Origin: JANNGZ01 sp031404155
Lineage (GTDB): Bacteria; Pseudomonadota; Gammaproteobacteria; Burkholderiales; Burkholderiaceae_C
Assembly: GCA_031404155.1 (NCBI GenBank)
Contig: JANNGZ010000384.1
Span: 1 to 36,803 of the forward strand
Direction: 5' to 3'
Length of the DNA stretch: 36,803 nt
The position numbers and the translations under genes are program-made. This document shows, in pieces, positions 16,869-26,959 of the stretch. The notes under the pieces were generated by a model. The model had not been told where the DNA came from and searched no databases. It saw nothing but the letters and a program-made list of their open reading frames with translations. Each line of letters opens with the position of its first letter. Within the stretch, counting starts at the first letter, position 1.

Positions 16869-17375
16869 TCATCTCGGCGGCGCGGCGGGTTCGTCCGTCG
16901 TCGGGCGGCGCGAATATATCGCGGCGCGCAGCGCATGCCACGTCGGACCAACCTGTTCGCGGGTGAGCACCATCCACACGCGGTGCGGCCGGGTGCCGGG
17001 CGGGGCCAGGCGCATCAGCATCAGCAACGCCGGCCCGAAATCGAGCAGGACTTGAAGCTCGCCTTCGCGAGCCGCCTGGCTCAGCGGCTGTGCTTCGCTC
17101 ACCCGGCGCGGGCACCAGGACCAGCAGGTCCCGGTCCACGCGAGCAATCCTTCGGGCAGCTTCATGTAGCGCCGGGCCGCCAGCACCCCGAGCACCGCAC
17201 CCACCGCGGCTGCAGCGGCGGTGCTCATATTCATCTCGGACAAAGCCGGCGTGCGAAGCAGCTGCACGAACCACGCCACGAGCGCCGCCCCTGCGGCACC
17301 ACCCGTCCAGCTCACAAAGCGACGCCAATGCAGGCCGCCGCCAACCGGGACCTGCACCGCAGGTGCGGTGCGCAT
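16869..17375 (-). CDS. YgfX/CptA-like two-pass inner-membrane protein (tentative)
   Basis: The protein has 168 residues with two membrane segments close together, about residues 17-36 (WTGGAAGAALVAWFVQLL) and 43-62 (STAAAAAVGAVLGVLAA). A cytoplasmic C-terminal domain follows, with LLAWTGTCWSW, then LLDFGPALLMLMRLAPPGTR and HRVWMVLTREQVGPTWHALR. The two adjacent helices, the short Trp-rich strand and the final WHALRAAIY block resemble E. coli YgfX, a membrane protein of the CptA family, although E. coli ygfX lies next to sdhE rather than fabF. The family link is pattern recognition and not a search result. The ATG at 17375-17373 is the first Met before the membrane part; an upstream open frame is Arg-rich shadow. 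It lies 50 bases after fabF and 94 before rpoE. Confidence 0.75.
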   Translation of the reverse strand: MRTAPAVQVPVGGGLHWRRFVSWTGGAAGAALVAWFVQLLRTPALSEMNMSTAAAAAVGAVLGVLAARRYMKLPEGLLAWTGTCWSWCPRRVSEAQPLSQAAREGELQVLLDFGPALLMLMRLAPPGTRPHRVWMVLTREQVGPTWHALRAAIYSRRPTTDEPAAPPR

Positions 17376-17425
17376 GGGTCTGCTCCGACGCGGTGGCAAG
17401 CGCGGCAGCCGAGGTGGCAGGCGCG

Positions 17426-18670
17426 TCAGGCCCGCCGCAGCACCAGCGTGCCGTTGGTGCCGCCAAAGCCGAAGTTGTTCTTCACGGCCACGTCGATGCG
17501 CATCTGGCGCGCCTCGTTGGCGCAGTAGTCCAGGTCGCACTCGGGGTCTTGGTTGAAGATGTTGATCGTCGGTGGCGACACTTGGTGGTGCAGCGCGAGC
17601 ACGCTGAACAGCGTCTCGATGCCACCGGCGCCGCCGAGCAGGTGCCCGGTCATCGACTTGGTCGAGTTGACGACCAATCGCTTGGCGTGGTCGCCGAAGG
17701 CGAGCTTGATCGCATTGGTCTCATTCACATCGCCCAGCGGCGTGGAGGTACCGTGCGCATTGAGGTACTGCACCTCGTCGGCGTTGATGCGTGCATTGCG
17801 CAGCGCGGCCAACATCGAGCGCTTGGGGCCGTCGACGTTCGGCGCGGTCATGTGAAAGGCGTCGGCGCCCATGCCGAAACCGGCGAGCTCGGCATAGATC
17901 TTCGCGCCGCGTTTCTTCGCGTGTTCGTATTCCTCGAGCACCAGCGCACCAGCGCCCTCGCCGAGCACGAAACCGTCGCGGTCCTTGTCCCAGGGGCGCG
18001 ACGCAGTCTTGGGGTCTTCGTTGCGGGTGGACAGCGCCCGCGCCGCCGCGAAGCCGCCGATGCCCAGTGGCGACACGGTGGACTCGGCGCCGCCGGCCAC
18101 CATCACGTCCACGTCGCCATACTCGATCAGGCGGCCGGCTTCGCCGATGCAATGCAAGCCCGTGGTGCAGGCGGTGACGATCGCCAGGTTCGGGCCGGTG
18201 AAGCCGTACTTGATCGAGACATGGCCGGAGATCATGTTGATGATCGACGCCGGCACAAAGAAGGGCGAGATGCGGCGAGCACCGCGCGCGGTGTACTCCT
18301 TCTGCGTCTCCTCGATCAGCGGCAAGCCGCCGATACCCGAGCCGACCATCACGCCGATGCGCTCGGCCGCCTCTTCGCTCAACGCGTCGCCGGTGGGCAG
18401 CCCGGAGTCCTGCACCGCCTGCATTGACGCCGCCATCCCGTAGTGGATGAAGGTGTCCATGTGCCGGGCTTCCTTGCCGGGGATGTAGTCCTCGATGTTG
18501 AAGCCCTTGACCTCTCCGGCGAAGCGGCACGACAGCGGCGACGCGTCGAACTTGGTGACGCTGTCGATGCCGGAGCGGCCCGCCACCAGATTCGCCCAGC
18601 CTTCGGCCACCGAGTTGCCCACCGGGCTGATCAGCCCGAGGCCGGTGACTACGACGCGTCTTCTCGTCAT
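17426..18670 (-). CDS. fabF: 3-oxoacyl-[ACP] synthase II FabF
   Basis: Elongating condensing enzyme of type II fatty-acid synthesis (malonyl-ACP plus acyl-ACP), important for making cis-vaccenate. It has 414 residues. The catalytic triad is Cys168 (VTACTTGLH), His306 (NAHGTSTP) and His343 (KSMTGHLLGGAGG); the C-terminal NNFGFGGTNGTLV glycine-rich loop is present. ATG start is at 18670-18668. It lies 89 bases downstream of acpP, and that gap holds a hairpin-rich repeat which might lower read-through from acpP. Confidence 0.97.
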   Translation of the reverse strand: MTRRRVVVTGLGLISPVGNSVAEGWANLVAGRSGIDSVTKFDASPLSCRFAGEVKGFNIEDYIPGKEARHMDTFIHYGMAASMQAVQDSGLPTGDALSEEAAERIGVMVGSGIGGLPLIEETQKEYTARGARRISPFFVPASIINMISGHVSIKYGFTGPNLAIVTACTTGLHCIGEAGRLIEYGDVDVMVAGGAESTVSPLGIGGFAAARALSTRNEDPKTASRPWDKDRDGFVLGEGAGALVLEEYEHAKKRGAKIYAELAGFGMGADAFHMTAPNVDGPKRSMLAALRNARINADEVQYLNAHGTSTPLGDVNETNAIKLAFGDHAKRLVVNSTKSMTGHLLGGAGGIETLFSVLALHHQVSPPTINIFNQDPECDLDYCANEARQMRIDVAVKNNFGFGGTNGTLVLRRA

Positions 18671-18694
18671 CTCAGAGAATCTCAGGCAGAGACG

Positions 18695-18757
18695 GGCCGC
18701 CCCTAGCGGCCTGAGCCCCCCTCGGGGGGCGCGAGCGAAGCGAGCTTGGGGCGGTCA
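18695..18757 (-). repeat. Palindromic intergenic repeat between acpP and fabF
   Basis: On the + strand: GGCCGC (18695-18700) pairs with GCGGCC (18706-18711) around a 5-base centre; then a C-run/G-run hairpin (18716-18729); then GCGAGC repeated around GAA (18731-18745). The first two hairpins match the order and orientation of the element inside era (7512-7556). There is no T-tract, so it is not a standard intrinsic terminator. Confidence 0.75.
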
Positions 18758-18759
18758 TT

Positions 18760-18999
18760 TCAAGCCTTCTGGTGCCCGACGGCGTAGTCGATCGCCAGTT
18801 GCACCGTGGTGATCTTCTCGGCCTCTTCGTCCGGGATCTCGATGCCGAACTCGTCTTCGAGGGCCATCACCAATTCCACCGTGTCGAGCGAGTCCGCGCC
18901 CAGGTCGGCCACGAAGGCCTTTTGATTGGTGACGTCGGACTCCGGCACGCCGAGTTGCTCGGCGATGATTTTCTTGACACGTGCTTCGATATCGCTCAT
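18760..18999 (-). CDS. acpP: Acyl carrier protein
   Basis: Carries growing acyl chains as thioesters on a phosphopantetheine arm during fatty-acid synthesis. It has 79 residues, is highly acidic, and has the standard attachment site at Ser37 in GADSLDTVELVMALEDEF. The ATG at 18999-18997 follows a strong ribosome-binding site (GGAGGAG ending four bases upstream), in keeping with very high expression. It lies 81 bases downstream of fabG and is followed by a hairpin-rich repeat before fabF. The arm is added by AcpS (4138-4542). Confidence 0.98.
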   Translation of the reverse strand: MSDIEARVKKIIAEQLGVPESDVTNQKAFVADLGADSLDTVELVMALEDEFGIEIPDEEAEKITTVQLAIDYAVGHQKA

Positions 19000-19080
19000 G
19001 ACTCCTCCAGGAGTGGATTGCTTGCAAACGGCCCGGATTCTACGCATGCCCAGAGTGCGTGCCGGTCGGGCCTGTCCGAC

Positions 19081-19829
<749 letters not shown>

Positions 19830-19833
<4 letters not shown>

Positions 19834-20768
19834 GCGAGCTGGCTCCGGGTGTCCGCAAGCGACGCCGGGTCGAACACGGTTGCGCTCGCCGCCTCGGCAT
19901 CGATGCGCTTGACCATGCCCGACAGCACCTTGCCCGGCCCACATTCGACGATGTGGCTGAGCCCACGCGCGCGCAGGGCCTGCACCACCTCGACCCAACG
20001 CACGGGGGCGAAGGCCTGGCGGTAGAGCGCATCGCGGATCGCCGCGGCATCGATTTCGACCTTCACATCGACGTTGTTCAGCACCGGAATTTTCGGTGCC
20101 GCAAAGGTGACTGTGTCGAGCCGGGCCTTCAACCGCTCGGCGGCCGGCTTCATCAAGCTCGAATGAAACGGCGCCGACACCGGCAGCGGCAGCGCGCGTT
20201 TCGCGCCCTTTGCCTTGAGCCACTCGCAGGCCTTCTCAACCCCGGCCTTGCTGCCGGCGATCACGGTCTGTTTCGGGTCGTTGAAATTCACCGCCTCGAC
20301 GACTTCACCACTCGCCGCGGCCACTTCGGCACAACCGGCGCGCACCGCGTCGGCATCCATGCCGAGGATCGCGGCCATGCCTCCCCTGCCCACCGGCACA
20401 GCCTCCTGCATCGCCTGCGCGCGAAAGCGCACCAGCGGCAGCGCATCCAAAAGCGTAAGCACTTCGGCGGCGACCAATGCGCTGTATTCGCCAAGCGAAT
20501 GCCCAGCCACCGCCGAGGGCTTGAGCCCCGTCTCGGCGAACCAGGCGCGGTAACAAGCGATGCCGGCGGTGAGCATCACCGGCTGCGTGTTGGTGGTCAG
20601 GTCGAGCTGCTCCTTCGGGCCTTCGCGAATGAGCTTGGCGATGTCTTCGCCCAGCGCGGTAGAGGCTTCGTCGAGCGTGGCACGCACCGCCGCGTGGTCG
20701 CCCCAGGCCTCGAGCATGCCCAAGGCCTGCGAGCCTTGGCCGGGGAACACAAATGCAAACGCCGTCAT
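19830..20768 (-). CDS. fabD: Malonyl-CoA:ACP transacylase FabD
   Basis: Moves malonyl groups from coenzyme A to acyl carrier protein, supplying the extender unit. It has 312 residues from the ATG at 20768-20766, giving the standard N-terminus MTAFAFVFPGQGSQ. The catalytic Ser91 is in AGHSLGEYSA and His202 in SAPFHSSLM. The chosen ATG has AAGG about eight bases upstream; another in-frame ATG at 20786 would add six residues but lacks a ribosome-binding site. It lies between fabH (39 bases) and fabG (overlap). Confidence 0.97.
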
Positions 20769-20807
20769 ACCCAACCTTGTTGTCATGTCGAAGCCCGGTG
20801 GGCCCGA

Positions 20808-21791
20808 TCAGAAATCGAGCAGCACCGCGCCCCAGGTGAAGCCACCGCCCACACCTTCGAGCAGCAGGGTGTCGCCGCGCCGGATGCGGCCCGCGCGCAC
20901 CGCCACGTCGAGTGCCAGCGGTATCGACGCGGCGGAGGTGTTGCCGTGTTCGTCGACCGTCACCACCAACTTGTCGGCACCAAGCTTGAGTTTGCGCGCA
21001 GTGCTTTGCATGATGCGGATATTGGCCTGGTGCGGAATCAGGAAGTCGATGTCGGCCTCGGTACGGCCGGCCTTGGCAAGCACCGAGCGCGCCACGTCCT
21101 CGAGCACACCCACCGCGAGCTTGAACACCGCCTGGCCGTCCATCTTCAGCAAGGGGTCGCCGAGCACCTGGCCACCGGACACCGTGCCCGGCACGCAGAG
21201 AATGCCGACATGCCGGCCGTCGGCATGAAGTTCGGTCGCCAGGATGCCGGGTTCGTCGCTGGCTTCGAGCACCACGGCGCCGGCGCCGTCGCCGAAGAGC
21301 ACGCAGGTGGTGCGGTCCTTGAAGTCGAGGATGCGCGAGAACACTTCGGCTCCGATCACCAAGGCCTTGCTTGCGCTGCCGGTGCGGATCAGCGAGTCGG
21401 CGAGCGTGAGCGCATAGACGAAACCGGAGCAGACCGCCTGCACGTCGAAGGCCGCGCAACCATGCACACCAAGCTTTTGCTGCACGATGCACGCGGTGGA
21501 GGGGAACACCATGTCGGGTGTGGACGTGGCCACGACGATGAGGTCGATCTGCGCGGCGTCGCAGTCCGCCGCCGCGAGCGCTCCGCGCGCGGCCTGCAGC
21601 GCGAGGTCGCTGCACATGACACCGTCGTCGGCGAAGTGGCGGGCCCGGATGCCGGTGCGCTCGACGATCCAGCTGTCCGAAGTTTCAACGCCGCTCGCGG
21701 CGAGCTGGCGCGCAAGATCCTCGTTGCTCAACCGGCGCGCTGGCAGGTGGCTGCCGGTGCCGGAAATGCGCGAATAGCGAGGCGCGCTCAT
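20808..21791 (-). CDS. fabH: 3-oxoacyl-[ACP] synthase III FabH
   Basis: Starts fatty-acid synthesis by condensing acetyl-CoA with malonyl-ACP. It has 327 residues. The triad is Cys121 (QAVCSGFVYAL), His254 (LIPHQANIRI) and Asn284 (DEHGNTSAAS); the C-terminus GVGGGFTWGAVLLDF is typical. ATG start is at 21791-21789. It is separated from upstream plsX by 126 bases that contain several strong hairpins. Confidence 0.97.
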   Translation of the reverse strand: MSAPRYSRISGTGSHLPARRLSNEDLARQLAASGVETSDSWIVERTGIRARHFADDGVMCSDLALQAARGALAAADCDAAQIDLIVVATSTPDMVFPSTACIVQQKLGVHGCAAFDVQAVCSGFVYALTLADSLIRTGSASKALVIGAEVFSRILDFKDRTTCVLFGDGAGAVVLEASDEPGILATELHADGRHVGILCVPGTVSGGQVLGDPLLKMDGQAVFKLAVGVLEDVARSVLAKAGRTEADIDFLIPHQANIRIMQSTARKLKLGADKLVVTVDEHGNTSAASIPLALDVAVRAGRIRRGDTLLLEGVGGGFTWGAVLLDF

Positions 21792-21804
21792 TCGCGCCCC
21801 CTAC

Positions 21805-21914
21805 GGCGCTTCGCGCCGGTCCCCCCGAAGGGGGTCGAGCGCCTTGGGAGCGGCCCGGCGGCGCTCATTGCGGCAACCTATGGCGGCGCCAGCCGCCCCG
21901 GGGGCAGCCCGGGG
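21805..21914 (-). repeat. Hairpin-rich intergenic repeat between plsX and fabH
   Basis: The gap holds GGCGC-TTC-GCGCC (21805-21817), a C-run/G-run hairpin (21822-21834) and, next to the plsX stop, CCCCGGG paired with CCCGGGG (21896-21914). The C-run/G-run hairpin resembles those at 18716-18729 and 7540-7551, but its partner hairpin differs in sequence. No T-tract follows. It is probably a related but distinct arrangement of the same kind of intergenic repeat. Confidence 0.6.
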
Positions 21915-21917
21915 CCA

Positions 21918-23015
21918 TCATGCCGCCTGGGCCGACGGATTCGACGGCGTGGTGGCAGGTGTCGGCATCGCCTTGAGTGTTTCGAGGATTCGGTCGTGCA
22001 CGCGGTCGAGCAAGCGGTTGCGCGCGGCATCATAAGCCCGAGCCAGCGCCTGCTCGAACGCAAACGCATCGGCCGAGCCGTGGCTCTTGAAAACCAGGCC
22101 GCGCAGGCCGAGCAGCGCTGCGCCGTTGTAGCGCCGCGGGTCGATGCGGGCCTTGAAATGATTGAGTACCGGCGTCGCGACCAGGGCGGCCAGCTTGCTG
22201 AACGCGTTGCGGGTGAACTCCTGGCGGATGAATTCTGCGAGCATGGAAGCTAGGCCTTCGCTGGTTTTCAGCGCCACGTTGCCGACAAAACCGTCGCAGA
22301 CGACGATGTCGGTGGTGCCCTTGAAAATATCGTTGCCTTCCACGTTGCCATGGAAGTTCAAATGGCCCGCGGCAGCGGCGGCGCGCAACAGTTCGCCGGC
22401 GCGCTTGATCGTGTCGCCTCCCTTGATCGCCTCTTCACCGATGTTGAGCAGGCCGACCGTCGGCTCGTCTTTGCCTTGCACCGCGGCAACCAGCGCACTG
22501 CCCATCACCGCGAACTGAAGCAGATGCTCCGGCGTGCAATCGACATTGGCACCGAGGTCGAGCAACGTGGTGAAGCCGTCGAGCCGGTTAGGCATCACGC
22601 TCGCGATCGCCGGGCGATCGATGCCCTCCAGCGTCTTGAGCACGTAGCGGGCCACAGCCATCAACGCACCGGTATTGCCGGCAGAAACGCAGGCCTGTGC
22701 ACTCGCTGGCAGACCATCGGCACCGACCTTGAGTTGGCCGATCGCCACGCGCATCGACGAGTCCTTCTTGCGACGCAAGGCGACCTCCAGCGAGTCGTCC
22801 ATCGTGACGACCTCGCTGGCCGTGAGGATGCTGCAGCGCGGCCAATGCTCGGCCGGTTTCAGCGCGTCTGCGGTGCCCACCAGCACCAGGTCGGCCTGCG
22901 GGTGTGAAGCCAGGAAGGCCCGGCAGGCGGGAAGCGTGACGGACGGGCCGTGATCGCCACCCATGCAATCGACCGCGATGCGGACCCGCGGCAATGGTGC
23001 GAGTGAGGTGGACAC
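21918..23015 (-). CDS. plsX: Phosphate acyltransferase PlsX
   Basis: Converts acyl-ACP to acyl-phosphate, the donor for glycerol-3-phosphate acylation by PlsY in phospholipid synthesis. It has 365 residues. The N-terminal RIAVDCMGGDHGPS motif is at residues 12-25; SAGNTGALMA (111-120) and the conserved block GNVEGNDIFKGTTDIVVCDG with FVGNVALKTSEG follow. The last roughly 20 residues are Ala/Pro/Thr-rich and not conserved. The only sensible start before the core is GTG (23015-23013); no ATG is in frame nearby. The order rpmF-plsX-fabH-fabD-fabG-acpP-fabF is the classical proteobacterial fab cluster. Confidence 0.96.
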   Translation of the reverse strand: MSTSLAPLPRVRIAVDCMGGDHGPSVTLPACRAFLASHPQADLVLVGTADALKPAEHWPRCSILTASEVVTMDDSLEVALRRKKDSSMRVAIGQLKVGADGLPASAQACVSAGNTGALMAVARYVLKTLEGIDRPAIASVMPNRLDGFTTLLDLGANVDCTPEHLLQFAVMGSALVAAVQGKDEPTVGLLNIGEEAIKGGDTIKRAGELLRAAAAAGHLNFHGNVEGNDIFKGTTDIVVCDGFVGNVALKTSEGLASMLAEFIRQEFTRNAFSKLAALVATPVLNHFKARIDPRRYNGAALLGLRGLVFKSHGSADAFAFEQALARAYDAARNRLLDRVHDRILETLKAMPTPATTPSNPSAQAA

Positions 23016-23126
23016 GGGTGTGGGCGGCCCGGGTCGATCAGCAGGTGTTCTGCGCTCGGCGGGTCGGCGGCGTGCACTGAGGCGCTCGCGCGGGAACCCT
23101 CACCGCGCGCCGCCTCGGGTGCATGG

Positions 23127-23309
23127 TCAGGCGTCGGCCTTGGTTTTCAGCACCTTGCGGCCGCGGTAGAAACCGGTGGCGCTGATGTGGTGGCGCAGGT
23201 GAATTTCGCCGGTGGTGGGCTCGATCGCCGTGCCGGGAGTCGTCAGCGCATTGTGCGAACGGTGCATGCCACGCTTGCTGGGCGACTTCTTGTTTTGCTG
23301 GACGGCCAT
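23127..23309 (-). CDS. rpmF: 50S ribosomal protein L32
   Basis: Small basic protein of the large ribosomal subunit, 60 residues, with the standard start MAVQQNKKSPSKRGMHRSH and the segment HHISATGFYRGRKV. It lacks the zinc-binding cysteines seen in some L32 proteins. The ATG at 23309-23307 is preceded by AGGAG about eight bases upstream. It lies between yceD (176 bases upstream) and plsX (111 bases downstream), as in many proteobacteria. Confidence 0.98.
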   Translation of the reverse strand: MAVQQNKKSPSKRGMHRSHNALTTPGTAIEPTTGEIHLRHHISATGFYRGRKVLKTKADA

Positions 23310-23447
23310 TTTTCAATCTCCTGGGCTTGAGGCCCCTGCGGCGCCCGCCGGGACAGCAGGCCACGAAGAAGCCTGCGGGTCGATAGGGCAGTCGCTGACG
23401 CTGGGGCTGGCGCCGAGAGGGTCGGGCGCCGACGCGAAAAGCCTTGG

Positions 23448-23453
23448 ATGTTA
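23448..23453 (-). promoter_or_regulatory. Candidate -10 element for rpmF-fab transcription
   Basis: TAACAT is on the - strand in GTGCTAACATCC, about 140 bases before rpmF and shortly after the yceD stop. It matches four of six consensus -10 bases; no good -35 box is seen at 16-18 bases. The assignment rests mostly on position and is weak. Confidence 0.25.
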
Positions 23454-23485
23454 GCACGGCGGTGGCGTCCGATGGCCTGGCCTCC

Positions 23486-24064
23486 TCACTGGCGGCGCTT
23501 GAGTGCCGAGAGGGCGGCGAAGGGGTTCGGCTTGCCCTCCAGCTCGGCGATCGCGACCTCCGTTGCGTCCGGTGCGGTCGCGTGCTCAGAGGCCGTGAGG
23601 GGCTCCGGGCAGGCAACATGGCGCGGCACGATCGGTAGCGCGAGCAGCAGCTCGTCCTCGATCAGCGTGCGCAGGTCCAGGCTGCGGGTCAGAGCGAGCA
23701 CGTCCTCCTCGCTGTCGGCGTCCTCCTGCTCGGCCTGGGTCTCGCCATGGACAAATCGCAGCCGCTGGTGGACCTCCAGCGGCGTGTCCAGCGCTTGCAG
23801 GCAGCGCTGGCACTGCAGCTGCACCCGGGTTCTAGCTTCCAGGTGAAGCCAAACCTCGGGTGCCAAGCCGGCTTGCCGGCGCTGCTCACCCCGGATCGAC
23901 CAATGCACCGATGGCGGCGGCTCGGTGCTGCGCCTCGGGTCCGGCGCCTGCGAACCGTGCAATCGGCTCAGAGCCTCCAGTGACCACTCGCCGGCAAGCT
24001 GCGCGGCTTCCGCCGCGAAGCGGGCCGCATCCAGTCGCGCAACATCCAAGGCGGGTGGCTTCAT
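23486..24064 (-). CDS. yceD: YceD/DUF177 family protein (23S rRNA accumulation protein)
   Basis: Member of the DUF177 family encoded beside rpmF; in E. coli the protein is linked to 23S rRNA accumulation. It has 192 residues. A Cys-X2-Cys motif is in QLQCQRCLQALDTPLEV (about residues 84-100), followed by an acidic stretch (EQEDADSEED) and DLRTLIEDELLLALPIVPRH with a further Cys soon after. It ends NPFAALSALKRR, the usual family ending. The ATG at 24064-24062 is chosen because the upstream open frame is Gly/Arg-rich and overlaps the maf promoter region. The gene is divergent from yceF/maf, with 76 bases between the starts. Confidence 0.9.
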   Translation of the reverse strand: MKPPALDVARLDAARFAAEAAQLAGEWSLEALSRLHGSQAPDPRRSTEPPPSVHWSIRGEQRRQAGLAPEVWLHLEARTRVQLQCQRCLQALDTPLEVHQRLRFVHGETQAEQEDADSEEDVLALTRSLDLRTLIEDELLLALPIVPRHVACPEPLTASEHATAPDATEVAIAELEGKPNPFAALSALKRRQ

Positions 24065-24140
24065 GCCCGGCAGTTTACGCAGGGCCGCGAGGCGGCCGCC
24101 CCCGCCTGCCGAGCCGGGAGCCAGCGTGGACAATCGCGTC

Positions 24141-24746
24141 ATGCCACAGGCTCTGATCCTCGCGTCCACATCGCGCTACCGAAGCGAGCTGCTGCAACGG
24201 CTGCGGATGCCCTTCGAGGCCGTCAATCCGAATGTCGACGAGTCACCCCTCCCCGGCGAGGCGCCGGCTGCGCTCGCGCAACGCCTGGCCCTGGCCAAAG
24301 CGCGGGCGGTGGCTTCGTTGCACCCACGCGCCTGCGTCATCGGCTCGGACCAGGTGGCCGACCTCGACGGCGAAGCGATCGGCAAGCCCGGCACGCACGA
24401 CCGCGCGGTGGCGCAACTGCTGCGCTTGCGCGGCCGCCGCGTGTTGTTTCAAACCGCGGTGGCGGTGGTCAATCTCGAGCGCAGCTTCGAGCGCTGCGAG
24501 CTGGCAACGGTGGAGGTGACCTTTCGCGCGCTCGACGAGCGTTCGGTCGAGCACTACCTTCGGCTGGAGCAACCCTACGACTGCGCCGGCAGCGCCAAGT
24601 GCGAGACCTTGGGCATCGCGCTGCTGTCCAGCATTCACTCCGATGACCCGACAGCCTTGATCGGCCTGCCCTTGATCCGTACCTGCGCGCTGCTGCGCGC
24701 AGCGGGTCTCGACCCCCTTGGCCAGCCAAGCAACGCGGCGGCGTAG
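24141..24746 (+). CDS. yceF: Maf-family nucleotide pyrophosphatase, YceF type
   Basis: House-cleaning enzyme that hydrolyses modified nucleoside triphosphates; the YceF branch acts on 7-methyl-GTP. It has 201 residues. Motifs are LILASTSRYRSELL (residues 5-18), VDESP, IGSDQVADLDG and, late in the protein, YDCAGSAKCETLGIAL with DPTALIGLPL. Cys in CAGS, together with the overall sequence, fits YceF better than the dTTP/UTP-specific YhdE branch. ATG start is at 24141. GACAAT lies nine bases before the ATG, so a very short leader is possible, but this is weak. The RsmI-like gene starts 27 bases downstream. Confidence 0.94.
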   Translation: MPQALILASTSRYRSELLQRLRMPFEAVNPNVDESPLPGEAPAALAQRLALAKARAVASLHPRACVIGSDQVADLDGEAIGKPGTHDRAVAQLLRLRGRRVLFQTAVAVVNLERSFERCELATVEVTFRALDERSVEHYLRLEQPYDCAGSAKCETLGIALLSSIHSDDPTALIGLPLIRTCALLRAAGLDPLGQPSNAAA

Positions 24747-24773
24747 TCCGGGACCACAGAAGCTGAATCTGAC

Positions 24774-25544
24774 ATGACCGCCAGCGCTGCGCGACTCTTC
24801 CTCGTCGCCAACACGCTCGACCTGGGCGTTGAGGGCGAACCTCCCAACTTGCAGCACAGCCTGCCGCTGGGCGCGCTCGAAGTGGCCGCGTCGGTGACGC
24901 ATTGGGTTGCCGAGAACGCCAAGAACGCGCGGGCGTTTCTCAAGCGGGTGGACGCGGTGGTGCCGCTGGCGCTGCCCTTGCAGGAGCTGCAGATCAGCGA
25001 GTGGCCGCGGCCTCGCAAAGGCTCGGGGCTGGAGCTGACGCTCGCAGACATGGCGCCGCTGCTGGCGCCGGCCCGGGCCGGGCACGACATGGCATTGATA
25101 TGCGACGCGGGCCTGCCCGCGGTGGCCGACCCCGGTGCCCTGCTCGTTGCCGCGGCGCACGAAGCCGGGGTGCCCGTCGTGCCAACCAGCGGACCGAGCT
25201 CGCTGGTGCTGGCGCTGGCCGCCAGCGGGTTCAACGGCCAGAGCTTCGCGTTTGTCGGTTACCTGCCGACCGAGGCCCAGGCCAGAGCGTCGCGCCTGCG
25301 CGAACTCGAAGCGCTCTCGCGCCGCACCGGGCAGACACAGCTGATGATCGAGACGCCGTATCGCAACGCTGCGCTCCTGCAAGCGCTGCTGGAGACACTC
25401 TCGCCGGCCACGCGCCTGTCAGTCAGTTGTGGCCTGACCCTTCCCGACGGCTGGACCCGCAGCGAGACAGTGGGCCGCTGGCGAGCGCGCCCGCTCTCGA
25501 TGCCGGACCGGCTGCCGGCGGTGTTTGCTCTGCTCGGAGCCTGA
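24774..25544 (+). CDS. RsmI-related SAM-dependent methyltransferase
   Basis: Tetrapyrrole-methylase-fold protein of 256 residues, related to RsmI (16S rRNA C1402 ribose methyltransferase). The key similarities are MALICDAGLPAVADPGALL (about residues 105-123), VPVVPTSGPSSLVLALAASG, and SFAFVGYLPTEAQARASRL. RsmI proper has an SDAGTP motif and is longer; here CDAGLP replaces it, and the N-terminal part (VANTLDLGV, LPLGALEVAASVTHWVAENA) differs. It is therefore more likely a paralogue than the main RsmI. The substrate cannot be told from sequence. ATG start is at 24774. Tandem placement after yceF suggests co-transcription. Confidence 0.88.
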   Translation: MTASAARLFLVANTLDLGVEGEPPNLQHSLPLGALEVAASVTHWVAENAKNARAFLKRVDAVVPLALPLQELQISEWPRPRKGSGLELTLADMAPLLAPARAGHDMALICDAGLPAVADPGALLVAAAHEAGVPVVPTSGPSSLVLALAASGFNGQSFAFVGYLPTEAQARASRLRELEALSRRTGQTQLMIETPYRNAALLQALLETLSPATRLSVSCGLTLPDGWTRSETVGRWRARPLSMPDRLPAVFALLGA

Positions 25545-25565
25545 CACCCGAATGAGGAGTTTGCG

Positions 25566-25637
25566 CCCGTCCTCAACTTGACGGGATTGAGCTTCCTTCG
25601 ACAGCGGTGGCAGGATGCGAAAACCGGTGACCTGCCA
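25566..25637 (+). other. Two inverted repeats in the leader of the tviB-like gene
   Basis: CCCGTC (25566-25571) pairs with GACGGG (25580-25585), 8-base loop. TGGCAGG (25608-25614) pairs with CCTGCCA (25631-25637), 16-base loop. The first could be a weak end signal of the preceding operon, since it lacks a clean T-run; the second could shape the leader of the polysaccharide gene. No riboswitch class is recognised. Confidence 0.35.
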
Positions 25638-25663
25638 TCCCACCCATTGCCCAGAAAGTATTT

Positions 25664-26958
<1,295 letters not shown>

Positions 26959-26959
<1 letters not shown>

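Noticed and set aside
24243..25382. 379-codon - strand frame opposite yceF and the methyltransferase gene
   Set aside because: Arg/Gln/His-rich shadow without motifs.
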